Below, piece after piece: positions 46,920 through 58,597 of a DNA stretch of 64,000 nt. A model generated the notes under the pieces. The model was not told the origin of the DNA and ran no database searches. It worked only from the letters and a program-made list of their open reading frames with translations. The position numbers and the translations under genes are program-made. The stretch is taken from contig CP137671.1 of NCBI GenBank assembly GCA_037976565.1, positions 9,625,592 to 9,689,591 of the forward strand, in the 5' to 3' direction. The first letter of the stretch is position 1. Every line of letters begins with the position of its first letter. The DNA comes from Mesocentrotus franciscanus (Eukaryota > Echinodermata > Echinoidea > Camarodonta > Strongylocentrotidae).

Positions 46920-48059
46920 ACAAAAGAATCGTCATCAGGACGAATTAGGTGATCTGTTCAATTCTTATGATCATGCTAATCTTCAATTAATGATCCAATT
47001 TAATGATGTTAATGTAAAATGATGTATTAAGATATGAACTGATGAATGAAGTACTGATGAACTGATATATTGAACTGATATGAAATGAACTGAATTGATG
47101 AGCTAAACTGATGAACTGATGAATGAACTGATAGATTGAACTGTGACCTGAACTGAAGTGATAACTTAACTGATGAACAAAATATTGAGAAATGATTATG
47201 ATCAAAATCATGATCATAATGAAATTTAATGAAAATATAGATATAGAGAAGGAGAGAGGGAGACGAGTTATTGACATGTAAAAATACATGAGCTGGACCG
47301 AGGAAAGAAAGAGAATCAGAATGCATACACTTTGAAGTAGAGAGGATAGTATAAGAAACATGGTAGGGGTGAAATAAGAATACAAAGGGCAAAATGAAGA
47401 GCTAGAGGAAATTAAAGAAAATTACAATAGATATCGGAGGAGAACGAGAACCAGAGGCAAAAGGGAGAGGGTGAGAGATACATAATGAGCAGAGACAGAG
47501 GGAGCTAGGCAGAGCAAGAGGAGACTAGATAGGAGAGAGTGAAAGAGTAGAGAGAGATGCAATGAGAGAGCAAGAGAAGGATAGAGGGCAGATCAAGAGA
47601 GGGGAAGGGAAACAGAGCAAGAGAGAGGAGAGAGAGCAAGAGAAAGAGCAATGGAGAACGATGCTTTTAATATTTCCAGCATAAATAGAATTGAATATTT
47701 ACTATATGAGAAAGAGAGAAGTTATAGACATGTAAACAATTCTATGTCCACGGGAGACGTAAAGATTGCATATACCTGGGCTGAATTACTGGAAAGTATA
47801 AACGTCTGGGAAGGAGACTAAACATCATGAAAATGGGATGATTTGATATATTCCAACAGACTTGGGATTAACCCAGGTTTAATACACGACAAGGAATCAG
47901 ATTTCCCATAGGGTTGTACTCAAACGATTGACATTCTTCCCATAGATATAACACGCAAAATTAGGCATTTTATTACATTGTTTGTGATTGTATATGATAA
48001 TATGTTATAATAGTCGAAGAAGATCATAAAATCAAATTTAAACGACGGCAAAAAAAAAA

Positions 48060-48130
48060 TGACCCACCAGGAATCGAACTTGGGTCGCCGGAATGGGAGG
48101 CAAGTGCTATGACCACTATACCAAAATAAT
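48060..48130 (-). tRNA. tRNA-Gly(CCC)-like gene, array 2 copy 1
   Basis: Same 71 bp as in array 1; shortest T-run, 10 residues. Confidence 0.65.
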
Positions 48131-50458
48131 CCACATAGACATTACACGTGAACGGAAAATGGAATTCTCAAACCACTTTGCAAGTGAAATATGAGCATGA
48201 TCCCGGCATCTGATCGAAAAATAAAGGGCACACTTGTGATAGCTTATTGTCTCAGCTACAACATACTCAAAGCTCAGCAAAACAAAACTAAAACGACGGA
48301 GATATTGCTCGCGAAAGACGGAATGTAGAATCCAGTTTGAGAAAGTCATGTCCCATAGAGAATACACGCAAAATGTAAAATTGACATGCCTCCTTTAATC
48401 GCAAAAATACGCCATGATGCCTTTGTCAAAATGAAAATCGTGGTGACTGCATTTGTAGAGAATTGTCTCAGCTAGAACATATCAAAATTTGGAAGAAAAT
48501 CGATCAATATTTACAGAGATACAATCAATTTTCCAAAAATATGCTGACGTCATAATATGCAAATTGAAATTTTGAGTTCGAGGCCGATATGATGACGTCA
48601 TGAGTTGATTGAGGGTCAAATGAGACATGAAATCATATCTCCGACTCATAATCTATCCAAATATGAAAAAAATTGGGGTATCCATCCATTCTGAAGAGTT
48701 ACAATGAGTTTTGTATAGGCATGTTTTTGCCTATGTATTGTGGATAGAGATAGCGCGGTCCGCGGTTGCTGTTATACTTTGACGGACGCTCATTACGTTA
48801 TTACTGGTCAGAAAAAAGTGAACAAGTTATCAAAATGCTTGGAAAAAATATGCCAAATATGATGCAGAAAAAATTTGGTGATTCTATGTTGCAAAATGCC
48901 AAACGCGCAAAACGCGCGCGCATATGTGCGCGCGCAAATTTTGAAAATGCTTAAAATGGCCTGAAACGTGCAAACAAAATTGGGACGAATTGGAGCATTT
49001 TGAAATTTTGATGCGCGTACGCGCGTCGAGGTGCGCACGCGGATTTGTCGACGTTTTTGTTGACCTTTGACCTAAAATTGATGTATACCAAATATGGTTG
49101 ATTTTTGATTTGTTATCGAGATAAGATAATGACCTGATGTTTACAAAATGGCGCCTGGATGACGTCACGATGACCCCATGACCTTGAAAAAGTTACTAGA
49201 ACTTGATATTATAGGCCTGATGACTGACAGAAATTCGAGGAAATTGACCATGTCGATTTCGAGTAAATGTTTACACAAAAAGTGTACGGATGAAATAAAA
49301 ATAAATAAAGAACTAGAAAAGTAATTCGTCATCAGGACGAATTAGGTGATCTGTCTTCAATTCTTATGATCATGCTAATCTTCAATTCAATGATCCAATT
49401 TAATGATGTTAATGTAAAATGATGTATTAAGATATGAACTGATGTGAAATGAACTGAATTGATGAGCTAAACTGATGAACTGATGAATGAACTGATAGAT
49501 TGAACTGTGACCTGAACTGAAGTGATAACTTAACTGATGAACAAAATATTGAGAAATGATTATGATCAAAATCATGATCATAATGAAATTTAATGAAAAT
49601 ATAGATATAGAGAAGGAGAGAGGGAGACGATATTGACATGTAAAAATACATGAGCTGGACCGAGGAAAGAAAGAGGAATCAGAATGCATACACTTTGAAG
49701 TAGAGATAGTATAAGGAAACATGGTAGGGGTGAAATAAGAATACAAAGGGCAAAATGAAGAGCTAGTTGAAATTAAAGAAAATTACAATAGATATCGGAG
49801 GGAGAACGAGAACCAGAGGCCGGGAAAGGGAGAGGGTGAGAGAGTATACAATGAGAGGCAGAGACAGAGGGAGCTAGGCAGAGCAAGAGAGGGAGACAGA
49901 GATAGGGAGAGAGTGAAAGAGTAGAGAGAGAGATGCAATGAGAGAGCAAGAGAAGGATAGAGGGCAGATCAAGAGAGGGAAGGGAAACAGAGCAAGAGAG
50001 AGAGGAGAGACAGAGCAAGAGAAAGAGATGCAATGGAGAACGATGCTTTTAATATTTCCAGCATAAATAGAATTGAATATTTACTATATTATAGAGAAAG
50101 AGAGAAGTTATAGACATGTAAACAATTCTATGTCCGCGAGAGACGTAAAGATTGCATATACCAGGCTGAATTACTGGAAAGTATAAACGTCTGGGAAGGA
50201 GACTAAACATCATGAAAATGGGATGATTTGATATATTCCAACAGACTTGGGAGATTAACCCTATAGGTTTAATACACGACAAGGAATCAGATTTCCCATA
50301 GGGTTGTACTCAAACGATTGACATTCTTCCCCATAGATATAACACGCAAAATTAGGCATTTTATTACAATGTTTGTGATTGTATATGATAATATGTTATA
50401 ATAGTCGAAGAAGATCATAAAATCAAATTTAAAACGACGGCAAAAAAAAAAAAAAAAA

Positions 50459-50529
50459 TGACCCACCAGGAATCGAACTTGGGTCGCCGGAATGGGAGGC
50501 AAGTGCTATGACCACTATACCAAAATAAT
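50459..50529 (-). tRNA. tRNA-Gly(CCC)-like gene, array 2 copy 2
   Basis: Same 71 bp; T-run of about 17. Confidence 0.65.
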
Positions 50530-52641
50530 CCACATAGACATTACACGTGAACGGAAAATGGAATTCTCAAATCCCACTTTGCAAGTGAAATATGAGCATG
50601 ATCCCGGCATCTGATCGAAAATAAAGGGCACACTTGTGATAGCTTATTGTCTCAGCTACAACATACTCAAGCTCAGCGAAAACAAAACTAAAACGACGGA
50701 GATATTGCTCGCGAAAGACGGGAATGTAGAATCCAGTTTAGGAAAAAGTCATGTCCCATAGAGAATACACGCAAAATGTGAAAAATTGACATGCCTCCTT
50801 TAATCCAAAAATACGCCATGATGCCTTTGTCAAAATGAAAATCGTGGTGACTGCATTTGTAGAGAATTGTCTCAGCTAGAACATATCAAAATTTGGAAGA
50901 AAATCGATCAATATTTACAGAGATACAATCAATTTTCCAAAAATATGCTGACGTCATAATATGCAAATTGAAATTTTGAGTTCGGAGGCCGATATGATGA
51001 CGTCATGAGTTGATTGAGGGTCAAATGAGACATGAAATCATATCTCCGACTCATAATCTATCCAAATATGAAAAAAATTGGGGTATCCATCCATTCTGAA
51101 GAGTTACAATGAGTTTTGTATAGGCATGTTTTTGCCTATGTATTGTGGATAGAGATATGCGGTCCGCGGGTGCTGTTATACTTTGACGGACGCTCATTGC
51201 GTTATTACTGGTCAGAAAAAGTGAACAAGGTATCAAAATGCTTGGAAAAATGTGCCAAATATGATGCAGAAAAATTTGGTGATTTGATGTTGCAAAATGC
51301 CAATACGCGCGAAAACGCGCGCATCAGTGCGCGCGCAAATTTTGAAAATGCTTAAAATGGCCTGAAACGTGTGCAAACAAAATTTGGGACGAATTGGAGC
51401 ATTTTGAAATTTTGATGCGCGCGTACGCGCGCGTCGAGGCGCACGCGGATTTTGTCGACATTTTTGTTGACCTTGACCTAAAATTGATGTATACCAAATA
51501 TGGTTGATTTTTGATGACTCGTTATCGAGATAAGATAATGACCTGATGTTTACAAAATGGCGCCTGGATGACGTCACGATGACCCCATGACCTTGGAAAG
51601 TTACTAGAACTTGATATTATAGGGCCTGATGACTGACAGAAATTTGAAGGAAATTGACCATGTCGATTTCGAGTAAACGTTTACACAAAAAAGTGTACGG
51701 ATGAAATAAAAATAAATAAATAAATAATAATAATAATAACTAGAAATGTAATTCGTCATGAGGACGAATTAGGTGGTCTGTTATGTAATCTGAATAACTG
51801 ATCTTGTAGAAAATTGTCTTAGCTACAACATATCAAAATTTGGAAGAAAATCGATCCATATTTACAGAGATACAATCAATTTTCCATAAATATGCTGACG
51901 TCATAATATGCAAATTCGTATTTTGAGTTCCAAGGCCAAAGGGCAAAGGGCAGAGCTATAGAAAATTAAGGAACATTACAAGACATAATAGAAGGAGAAC
52001 GAGAACCAGAGGCGGGAGAGGTAGAGGGTGAGAGAGAAGAAAAAGAGAAGGGCAGAGGCAGAGGGAGACAGAGCAAGAGAATAAGAGGGAGGCAAGGCAA
52101 GAGGTCGAGGTAGAGGGAGGCAGAGAGAGAGGGAGAGGGTAAAAGAGTAGAGAGATATATATGCAGAGACAGAGCAAGAGAAGGAGAGGGGCAAAATAAG
52201 AGAGAAGGGAAACAGAGCAAGAGAGAGAAGAAAGAGAGAGATGCAATGGAGAACGATGCATTCAATATATCCAGCATAAATAGAATTTAATATAGAGAAA
52301 GAGAGAAGTATAGACAAGTAAACAATTCTATGTCCACGGGAGAGACGTAAACATGCATATACCTTGGGCTGAATAACTGGAAAAAGTAAAAACGTCTGGG
52401 AAGGAGACTAGCAAGGTGATTTGATATTGTAGCAGAGTTGGGAGATAAACCCTATATTAGGTTTAATACCAGATTTCCCATAGGGTTGTACTCAAACGAT
52501 TGACATTCTTCTCCCATAGATATAACACGCAAAATTAGGCATTTTATTACATTGTTTGTGATTGTATATGATAATATGTTATAATAGTCGAAGAAGATCA
52601 TAAAATCAAATTTAAAACGACGGCAAAAAAAAAAAAAAAAA

Positions 52642-52712
52642 TGACCCACCAGGAATCGAACTTGGGTCGCCGGAATGGGAGGCAAGTGCTATGACCACTA
52701 TACCAAAATAAT
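52642..52712 (-). tRNA. tRNA-Gly(CCC)-like gene, array 2 copy 3
   Basis: Same 71 bp inside the chimeric last unit; T-run of about 17. Its distance to the GA tract differs slightly from normal units. Confidence 0.65.
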
Positions 52713-53925
52713 CCACATAGACATTACACGTGAACGGAAAATGGAATTCTCAAATCCACTTTGCAAGTGAAATATGAGCATGATCCCGGCATCTGATCGA
52801 AAAATAAAGGGCACACTTGTGATAGCTTATTGTCTCAGCTACAACATACTCAAAGCTCAGCAAAACAAAACTAAAACGACGGAGATATTGCTCGCGAAAG
52901 ACGGGAATGTAGAATCCAGTTTTGAGAAAAGTCATGTCCCATAGAGAATACACGCAAAATGTGAAAAATTGACATGCCTCCTTTAATCGCAAAAATACGC
53001 CATGATGCCTTTGTCAAAATGAAAAATCGTGGTGACTGCATTTGTAGAGAATTGTCTCAGCTAGAACATATCAAAATTTGGAAGAAAATCGACAATATTT
53101 ACAGAATACAATCAATTTTACAAAAATTATGACGTCATATTTGCAAAATCAAATTTTGAGTTCATAGGCAAATATGACGACGTCAGAACATACGATTGGA
53201 CAAATGAGACATGAAATCATATGAACATTTCATGGGCTTCAGAAAATGTTAAAAATTGGGGGTATTTAGGCATTCTGACGAGCTATGGCGGATTTTATAT
53301 AGACATGTTTTTACTACTTTTTACATTATATTGCCCATTGACGCGCGCACGAATTTTAAAGTTTGACGCACGCGTGTGGCATTATGGAAGGTCGAGAATG
53401 ACTGGAAATAGTTGGAAATTGTCAAAAATAGTGTCAGGAATACAAACCATGCGAAAAACGGCGTTTTACGTTTTACGCGGTGCGCGCGCGCAAAACGCGC
53501 GCGGACGCGCACGGACGGAAATTTTGAAATGCTTAAAATGACCTGATTCGTACTCTCGTTTAATAGATAAGTGATTTTGAGCATTTTAAAATTTTGACGC
53601 GCGTACGCGCGCGTCATGACCTTTATGTGACCTTTGATGACATGACCTGTTGACCCTTGACCTGAAGTATATGTGATATGAATATGAATTACCTTTGATG
53701 ACGCATCATGAAGATATGATTGATAATGTGATTTCACAAAATGGCGCCTGGATGACGTCACGATGACCTGATGACCTTGAAAATGTTCCTGTCACGTCTT
53801 ATGACAATGACCTATGACTGTGCCAAAATTGAAAGAAATTGACTGAACCGATCTTGAGTTATCCTCTACACAAAAAAGTGTAGGAAATAAAAATAAATAA
53901 AGAAAGAAAATTCTGACGAAATCAA

Positions 53926-54167
53926 TAGGTGATCTGTCGAAGACGACAGACCACCTAATAAAGAAAGAAAATTCTGACAAAATCAATAGGTGATCTGTCA
54001 ATGACAGATCACCTAATAAAGAATAAAGAATAAAGAATAAAGAAAGAAAATTCTGACGAAATCAATAGGTGATCTGTCAATGACAGATCACCTAATAAAT
54101 AAATAAAGAAGAAAGAAAATTCTGACGAAAACAATAGGTGATCTGTCGATACCGACAGACCACCTAA

Positions 54168-54198
<31 letters not shown>

Positions 54199-54504
54199 AG
54201 AAAGAAAATTCTGACAAAAACAATAGGTGATCTGTCGATACCGACAGACCACCTAATAAATAAATAAATAAATAAAGAAGAAAGAAAATTCTGACGAAAA
54301 CAATAGGTGATCTGTCGATACCGACAGACCACCTAATAAATAAATAAATAAATAAATAAAGAAGAAAGAAAATTCTGACGAAAACAATAGGTGATCTGTC
54401 GATACCGACAGACCACCTAATAAATAAATAAATAAATAAATAAAGAAGAAAGAAAATTCTGACGAAAACAATAGGTGATCTGTCGATACCGACAGACCAC
54501 CTAA
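53926..54504. repeat. Cluster of eight hairpins at the end of array 2
   Basis: Eight copies of TAGGTGATCTGTC plus its right arm, spaced 62-90 bp by (AATA)n and GAAAGAAAATTCTGAC spacers. Two copies (near 53,988 and 54,066) have perfect GACAGATCACCTA arms with loop AAT; the others carry GACAGACCACCTA with GAAGAC or GATACC. This matches the cluster ending array 1, so hairpin expansion is a feature of the same side of both arrays. Confidence 0.9.
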
Positions 54505-55654
54505 TTATCGATCGGAGAGGCTGGGGTATTGTTTTATGAGTGTAAAACTAATTTGGGATTGAAGAGCGATAGTAACATAATGATTGAACGAGTCATTTGA
54601 ATGGTTCATAAGAAACCTTAAACGGTGCCCAACAATTGCTCTTGGCACAATTACTGCCAGGGTATATTTCATCAAATATGTAGGGCTGCGGTAACCATTG
54701 CAGAGGCGGATCCAGGATGTTCCAAAAAAGGGGAGGGGCGTAGCCAAAAGAGCATAAGCGCGAGTCCTTTCAAGGAATCTGTCTTGAGCAATAGATTGTA
54801 GTATATGCCTTATAATTTGCATTGCATTATTTCCTTGAAATGCAGTGCTCTCTCTCACACACTATTTCCTAAGGACAATTTAATACGACAAAGGGTTGTC
54901 TTGGATTCTGTTGAGGGGAACCACTTCTATATATATGGATGAGGTCCAGAAGCCCGTCTTAGGGGCCCAGTCGGCTTGAAACGGCAGAGCCCATGCTGGG
55001 GGTCCAACTTGAACTTTTAAAGTACAGAGGCAGCATTTTTTTAAAATTTATTGATTGAGTTTTTTTTTTTTTTTTTGGGGGGGGACACTGTTTCTTATGT
55101 GGTGGGTTATATGTGCCAGGTTCTTTCTTTTTCTTAGTGGAGCGATGGACAGGGGCGCCGGAAGTGGGGCAGGGGGGGTCGCCCCCAACCAAAGTTGGGG
55201 GACAAAACGCATTTTCGTCCCCCAAAAAGGCCCCGAAAAAATCAACAGTAAAGGAGTAAAATGGTTTGTATTTTTAACCAAAAATAAAATAAAAATGAAT
55301 TGAATCACATAAAATTACCATCCATTCAAAGAAAAGGAGATTGAACAGCTATTAAACTTCTTAAACATTCCTTATGCCCCTATATTTAACAATTAATCGA
55401 GGATTTTATTATATCGTCACGCGCATATCGTGGAAATATTGTGAGAGGATGGAAAGCGTTCGTGTTTTTTTTAATTATAGGAGTGAACAGACATGAGCCC
55501 CTGAACACTGGCGTACTGATGGGGGGGGGGGGCTTGGGGGGGGGCAGTTATTCCCCAAATAAATTCAAACGTGGTTTATTTCTTACTCGATACCAGTAAT
55601 ATACAAATGTTGCTAAAATAATATGATTTTCCTGGATTTTTTCTAAACTTCCAG
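54505..55654. other. Mixed repeat remnants, no gene
   Basis: Contains CAGAGGCGGATCCAGGA at 54,701 and CAGGGGCGCCGGAAG at 55,150, hAT/MITE-like ends, plus T and G homopolymers near 55,060-55,085 and 55,520-55,545. Frames here are shadows of low-complexity DNA. Confidence 0.45.
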
Positions 55655-56155
55655 TGTCACCAAGGGCCCAAAGGCGGGCCTCTGGATGCTCATCTGACCG
55701 TAATTAAATATCTAAAACCCTAAGCTTCCGGGGGCTCTGCCCTGACCCCACCAAAAGCCCTAAGGAGGGCCCCTGGATGCTCATCTGACCGTAATTAAAT
55801 ACCTAAAACTCCTGAGCTTCCGGGGGCTCTGCCCCCTGGACCCCACCAAAAGCCCTAAGGAGGGCCCCTGGATGTTCATCTGCCTTGACCGTAATTAAAT
55901 GCCTAAAACCCCTGAGCTTCCTGGGGCTCCGCTCCGTGGACCCCTCCAGGGGGCCTAAGACGTGCCCCTGAATGCTTAACTGACCATAATTAAATGGCTA
56001 AAACTCCTGAGCTTCGTGGGGCTCAGTCTCCTGGACCCCACGCCAATTAGTGACGTGCCAGTGTCACAAATAAGGTATCTTAATATGCTTAGCTAACCGT
56101 AATTTACTGCCTAAAACCCCAGAGTTTCCGGGGCTTCGCCCCTTGACCTTTTTTT
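55655..56155. repeat. GC-rich ~97 bp tandem repeat, about five copies
   Basis: GCCCCTGGATGCTCATCTGA, CCGTAATTAAAT, CCTAAAAC, GAGCTTCCGGGGGCTCTGCC and CTGGACCCCACC recur with a period near 95-100 bp (CCCCACC at 55,746 and 55,841; variants near 55,941 and 56,036). Later copies are more diverged. GGGGCTCTGCCCC can form a hairpin in each. Confidence 0.85.
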
Positions 56156-56678
56156 TTGCTCATTACGCCACTGCCCTGAAAGGTGACCCTGGAATGTTTG
56201 CCCCCCAATCCCAAACTGCTTCCGGCGCGCCTGGCGTTAGATATACTGTATTTGTAAGGGCCGGAGCGAAAGCAACAGAGTACAAATTGAAAGTATTGAA
56301 ACTGGACATTTTGAAGCATTGTTTAATTACTCCTTTTATTATAATATTATCTCTTAATAGACTTTAACAATAACATACCACTGCAATCAGATTCAGGAGA
56401 CCTGGTATTAGTAACAAGTGGCTAAAATGTGATTGTTTGTAAGAAAATTTGTTATCATGATTATAGACATTATGGCTTATGTAATTTATAGCAATTTTTT
56501 TTTTGAATAGGACCCTTATCATATGACAAAGCAATCATTAGACACAATCACATCCCCATTTCAACCGAAATGCTCGGCAAGTGTGTAAATGGCAATTATG
56601 GCATGGCTGGAATAGCATTTTTTTGTTGTTAAAGTGTAAATCATTAGATAGAGAGGATGTACACTCTGGGGACTATAT

Positions 56679-56930
56679 ATATATATATTTATATACATAC
56701 ACACACACACACACACACACATACACATATATATATATTCATGCATTCATTTATTCAATCATTCGTTCATTCAAATATTCATTTTTTAGTTATTCATTCA
56801 TACATTCATTCACATATTCATTCATTCATTCATTCATACATTCATATAATCACTTTTAATTCATTCATTCATGCATTCATTTATATATTCATTCATACAA
56901 TCATTTATTCATTCATAATGTGATACTGTG
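56679..56930. repeat. TA / CA / TTCA microsatellites
   Basis: (TA)n from 56,679, (CA)n at about 56,700-56,720, a second (TA)n, then a long (TTCA)n run to about 56,910. The ORFs here follow from the repeats. Confidence 0.95.
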
Positions 56931-57413
56931 ATATACAAATAATAATATTAATTTTGGTTAAATCTCTTTTTTAAGCTAATCTTTTCTATTTACACAAAAT
57001 TTAAAAAGCCCACTTAATTAATTCTTATTTTCTCGTCCCCTCCTCTGTCCTTTTTAGGCCCGCCTGAATTTTTTTTGTTATTTGATATTTTTGTTTTGAA
57101 ATTTAATAAAGAAGAATTTGAGGACATCTAGGCAATATATAGGTATTAACCAAAAACATTGATATATAGAAATATCACCTTGTTTTGAGCTTCTGTAGTG
57201 CATATACAGATAAAATTACATGTAATAAAAATGTGCTAGCATTGACCCAACGGTATTTGTATGTACAGAAAAATATGAAATATCAAGTAAAATAAGATGA
57301 ATATTGAAAAAGGTGTTATTTGCATATTTAAACAGAGTACGTTTGCATATGTGGATAGGGTGCAGTTGCAGATTCAAACCGGGTACATTTCCATTTATTC
57401 GTCACAAATGCAG
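56931..57413. other. AT-rich sequence before the plus-strand receptor exon
   Basis: No ligand-binding exon of the receptor could be found here on the plus strand. It ends with TTTATTCGTCACAAATGCAG, a possible splice acceptor. Confidence 0.45.
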
Positions 57414-57602
57414 GTTTCTACACTCGTACTGTCGTTGTCCCATGTATTCTCCTGACGGCGTTGATGGCGCTCGTCTGTTGGCTTCACCCAGCATCTGGTG
57501 AGAAGGTGACCTTGGCGGTCAGTAACCTTCTGGCGTTGATCCTCTTCCAGCAGCTCGTGGCCGATAGACTGCCACCAAGCGGAGAGACTACGTCCATCAT
57601 TG
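57414..57602 (+). CDS. Nicotinic-like receptor exon, TM1-TM2 (plus-strand locus)
   Basis: Between AG at 57,412-57,413 and a GTAAAT donor at 57,603. Reads FYTRTVVVPCILLTALMALV (TM1), CWLHPASGEKVTLAVSNLLA and LILFQQLVADRLPPSGETTS (TM2). GEK at the inner mouth, Leu at the 9' position and Asp at 20' are typical of cation-selective Cys-loop channels. In the minus-strand gene the matching exon starts further upstream, so this copy has an extra intron or a different left edge. The product would be a ligand-gated ion channel subunit of the plasma membrane. Confidence 0.82.
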
Positions 57603-57980
57603 GTAAATATGCCTTTACCAAAGAGACGGCTAAGTAGAAACATAAGTTTTAGTTTTCTCATTCTTTGTTCGTCAGTTTGGAATATAATCATAGTAGGCCA
57701 AAACGTCCTTCGAAAAGAATCGTTCTTCTAATGCCTTCATAATTATTCTAAATAGCCTATAACGGAAAACGTTTGTATGTTTAATATTGTAATGTTAAGC
57801 AAAGAAATATCTGACAAGTTTGGACCAAACTTTCATGCCACATATAACTGTAGTCCCATTAGCCCATTTCTGTTTGCAGTGCATTTCTTTTTAAAAGCAA
57901 GATTCGGTCTTTTTGTTTATGCCCCTGGCCCTTTTAGAAAAAAATTACTGATCACGTGACACTTTCTTCTCATCCTACAG

Positions 57981-58179
57981 TGATTTTCTTCATCGTGATG
58001 ATTGGGTTGAGTTGTGCAGAGGTGGTCTGCTCAATCATTGTCCTACGACTCTGCCATACTGGTGGAAGGCGGCAGATACCCAACTGGTTGAGACGCACGA
58101 TGCTGCACCCGTTCATCATGCGTCTCTACACGAACGCAGAGTGTAATGCCATGCTGCGTGCTGAAGAAAAGGCTAGCGA
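57981..58179 (+). CDS. Nicotinic-like receptor exon, TM3 (plus-strand locus)
   Basis: Begins after CATCCTACAG and ends at GA|GTAAGT. Phase agrees with the TM1-TM2 exon (one base carried over). IFFIVMIGLSCAEVVCSIIV is TM3, followed by LRLCHTGGRRQIPNWLRRTM and the start of the cytoplasmic loop. No TM4 exon is found on this strand before the opposing gene begins 130 bp later, nor any ligand-binding exons upstream. It is a partial duplicate, or its other exons lie outside the window. Confidence 0.8.
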
Positions 58180-58307
58180 GTAAGTATAAAATAATACGTT
58201 AATACGTGAATAGGTGAAACTGAGCCTTTTCTTTTAGTGTTTTTAGTCTATTTGAAGTATCTTTTTCGTCGCAGAACATTAATTTTTATACATACATGTA
58301 TAATATA

Positions 58308-58597
58308 TCAAGATGTGGGATCTTTTTTCGACAAGAAGCTGATGAGAACATAAAACCAGGTGGCAAGGGTGAGAATGGAAATCAACACAAATAGAATCCT
58401 ATCACAGAGTATCGCAGCTTCCCGCCACTGCATTTCATGCACTTCCGGGTCGCCAGGAAGCTGCGGATCCCCCTCTACGACTGGCCCATCGATAGGTTGT
58501 TCCTTTACGTCCTCTTTGACTTTGCAGTTGGTCCTCTGCCGCCTCTTCAACATGTTTATGCAGAGTGAATGGCGTTGTTCAGATTTTGATGATCGAT
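58308..58597 (-). CDS. Receptor exon: cytoplasmic loop and TM4, with stop
   Basis: After GGACCTCACAG it reads RSSKSEQRHSLCINMLKRRQ, an acidic stretch, then QWREAAILCDRILFVLISIL and TLATWFYVLISFLSKK (TM4) to a TGA at 58,308-58,310. The WREAA-x-x-x-DR signature before TM4 is typical of the family. Confidence 0.88.

Larger units (their letters stand above)
43690..54504. repeat. Satellite array 2, same family as array 1
   Basis: Order: a divergent unit (43,690-45,560) without the tRNA-like gene; a partial unit that enters just past the tRNA module (from about 45,590 to 46,925); two normal units (from 46,930 and 49,319); and a chimeric unit (51,750-54,504) ending in a hairpin cluster. Normal units match array 1 closely, including GA tract, tRNA-like gene and CRE/octamer block. 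The leftmost units are clearly more diverged, as expected at an array edge. Confidence 0.93.

Noticed and set aside
57603..57640. Reading past the TM2 exon gives GKYAF, like the usual sequence after TM2
   Set aside because: A stop follows within about ten codons, and a good donor plus a phase-matched TM3 exon at 57,981 explain the site; GTAAATATG encodes this by chance.
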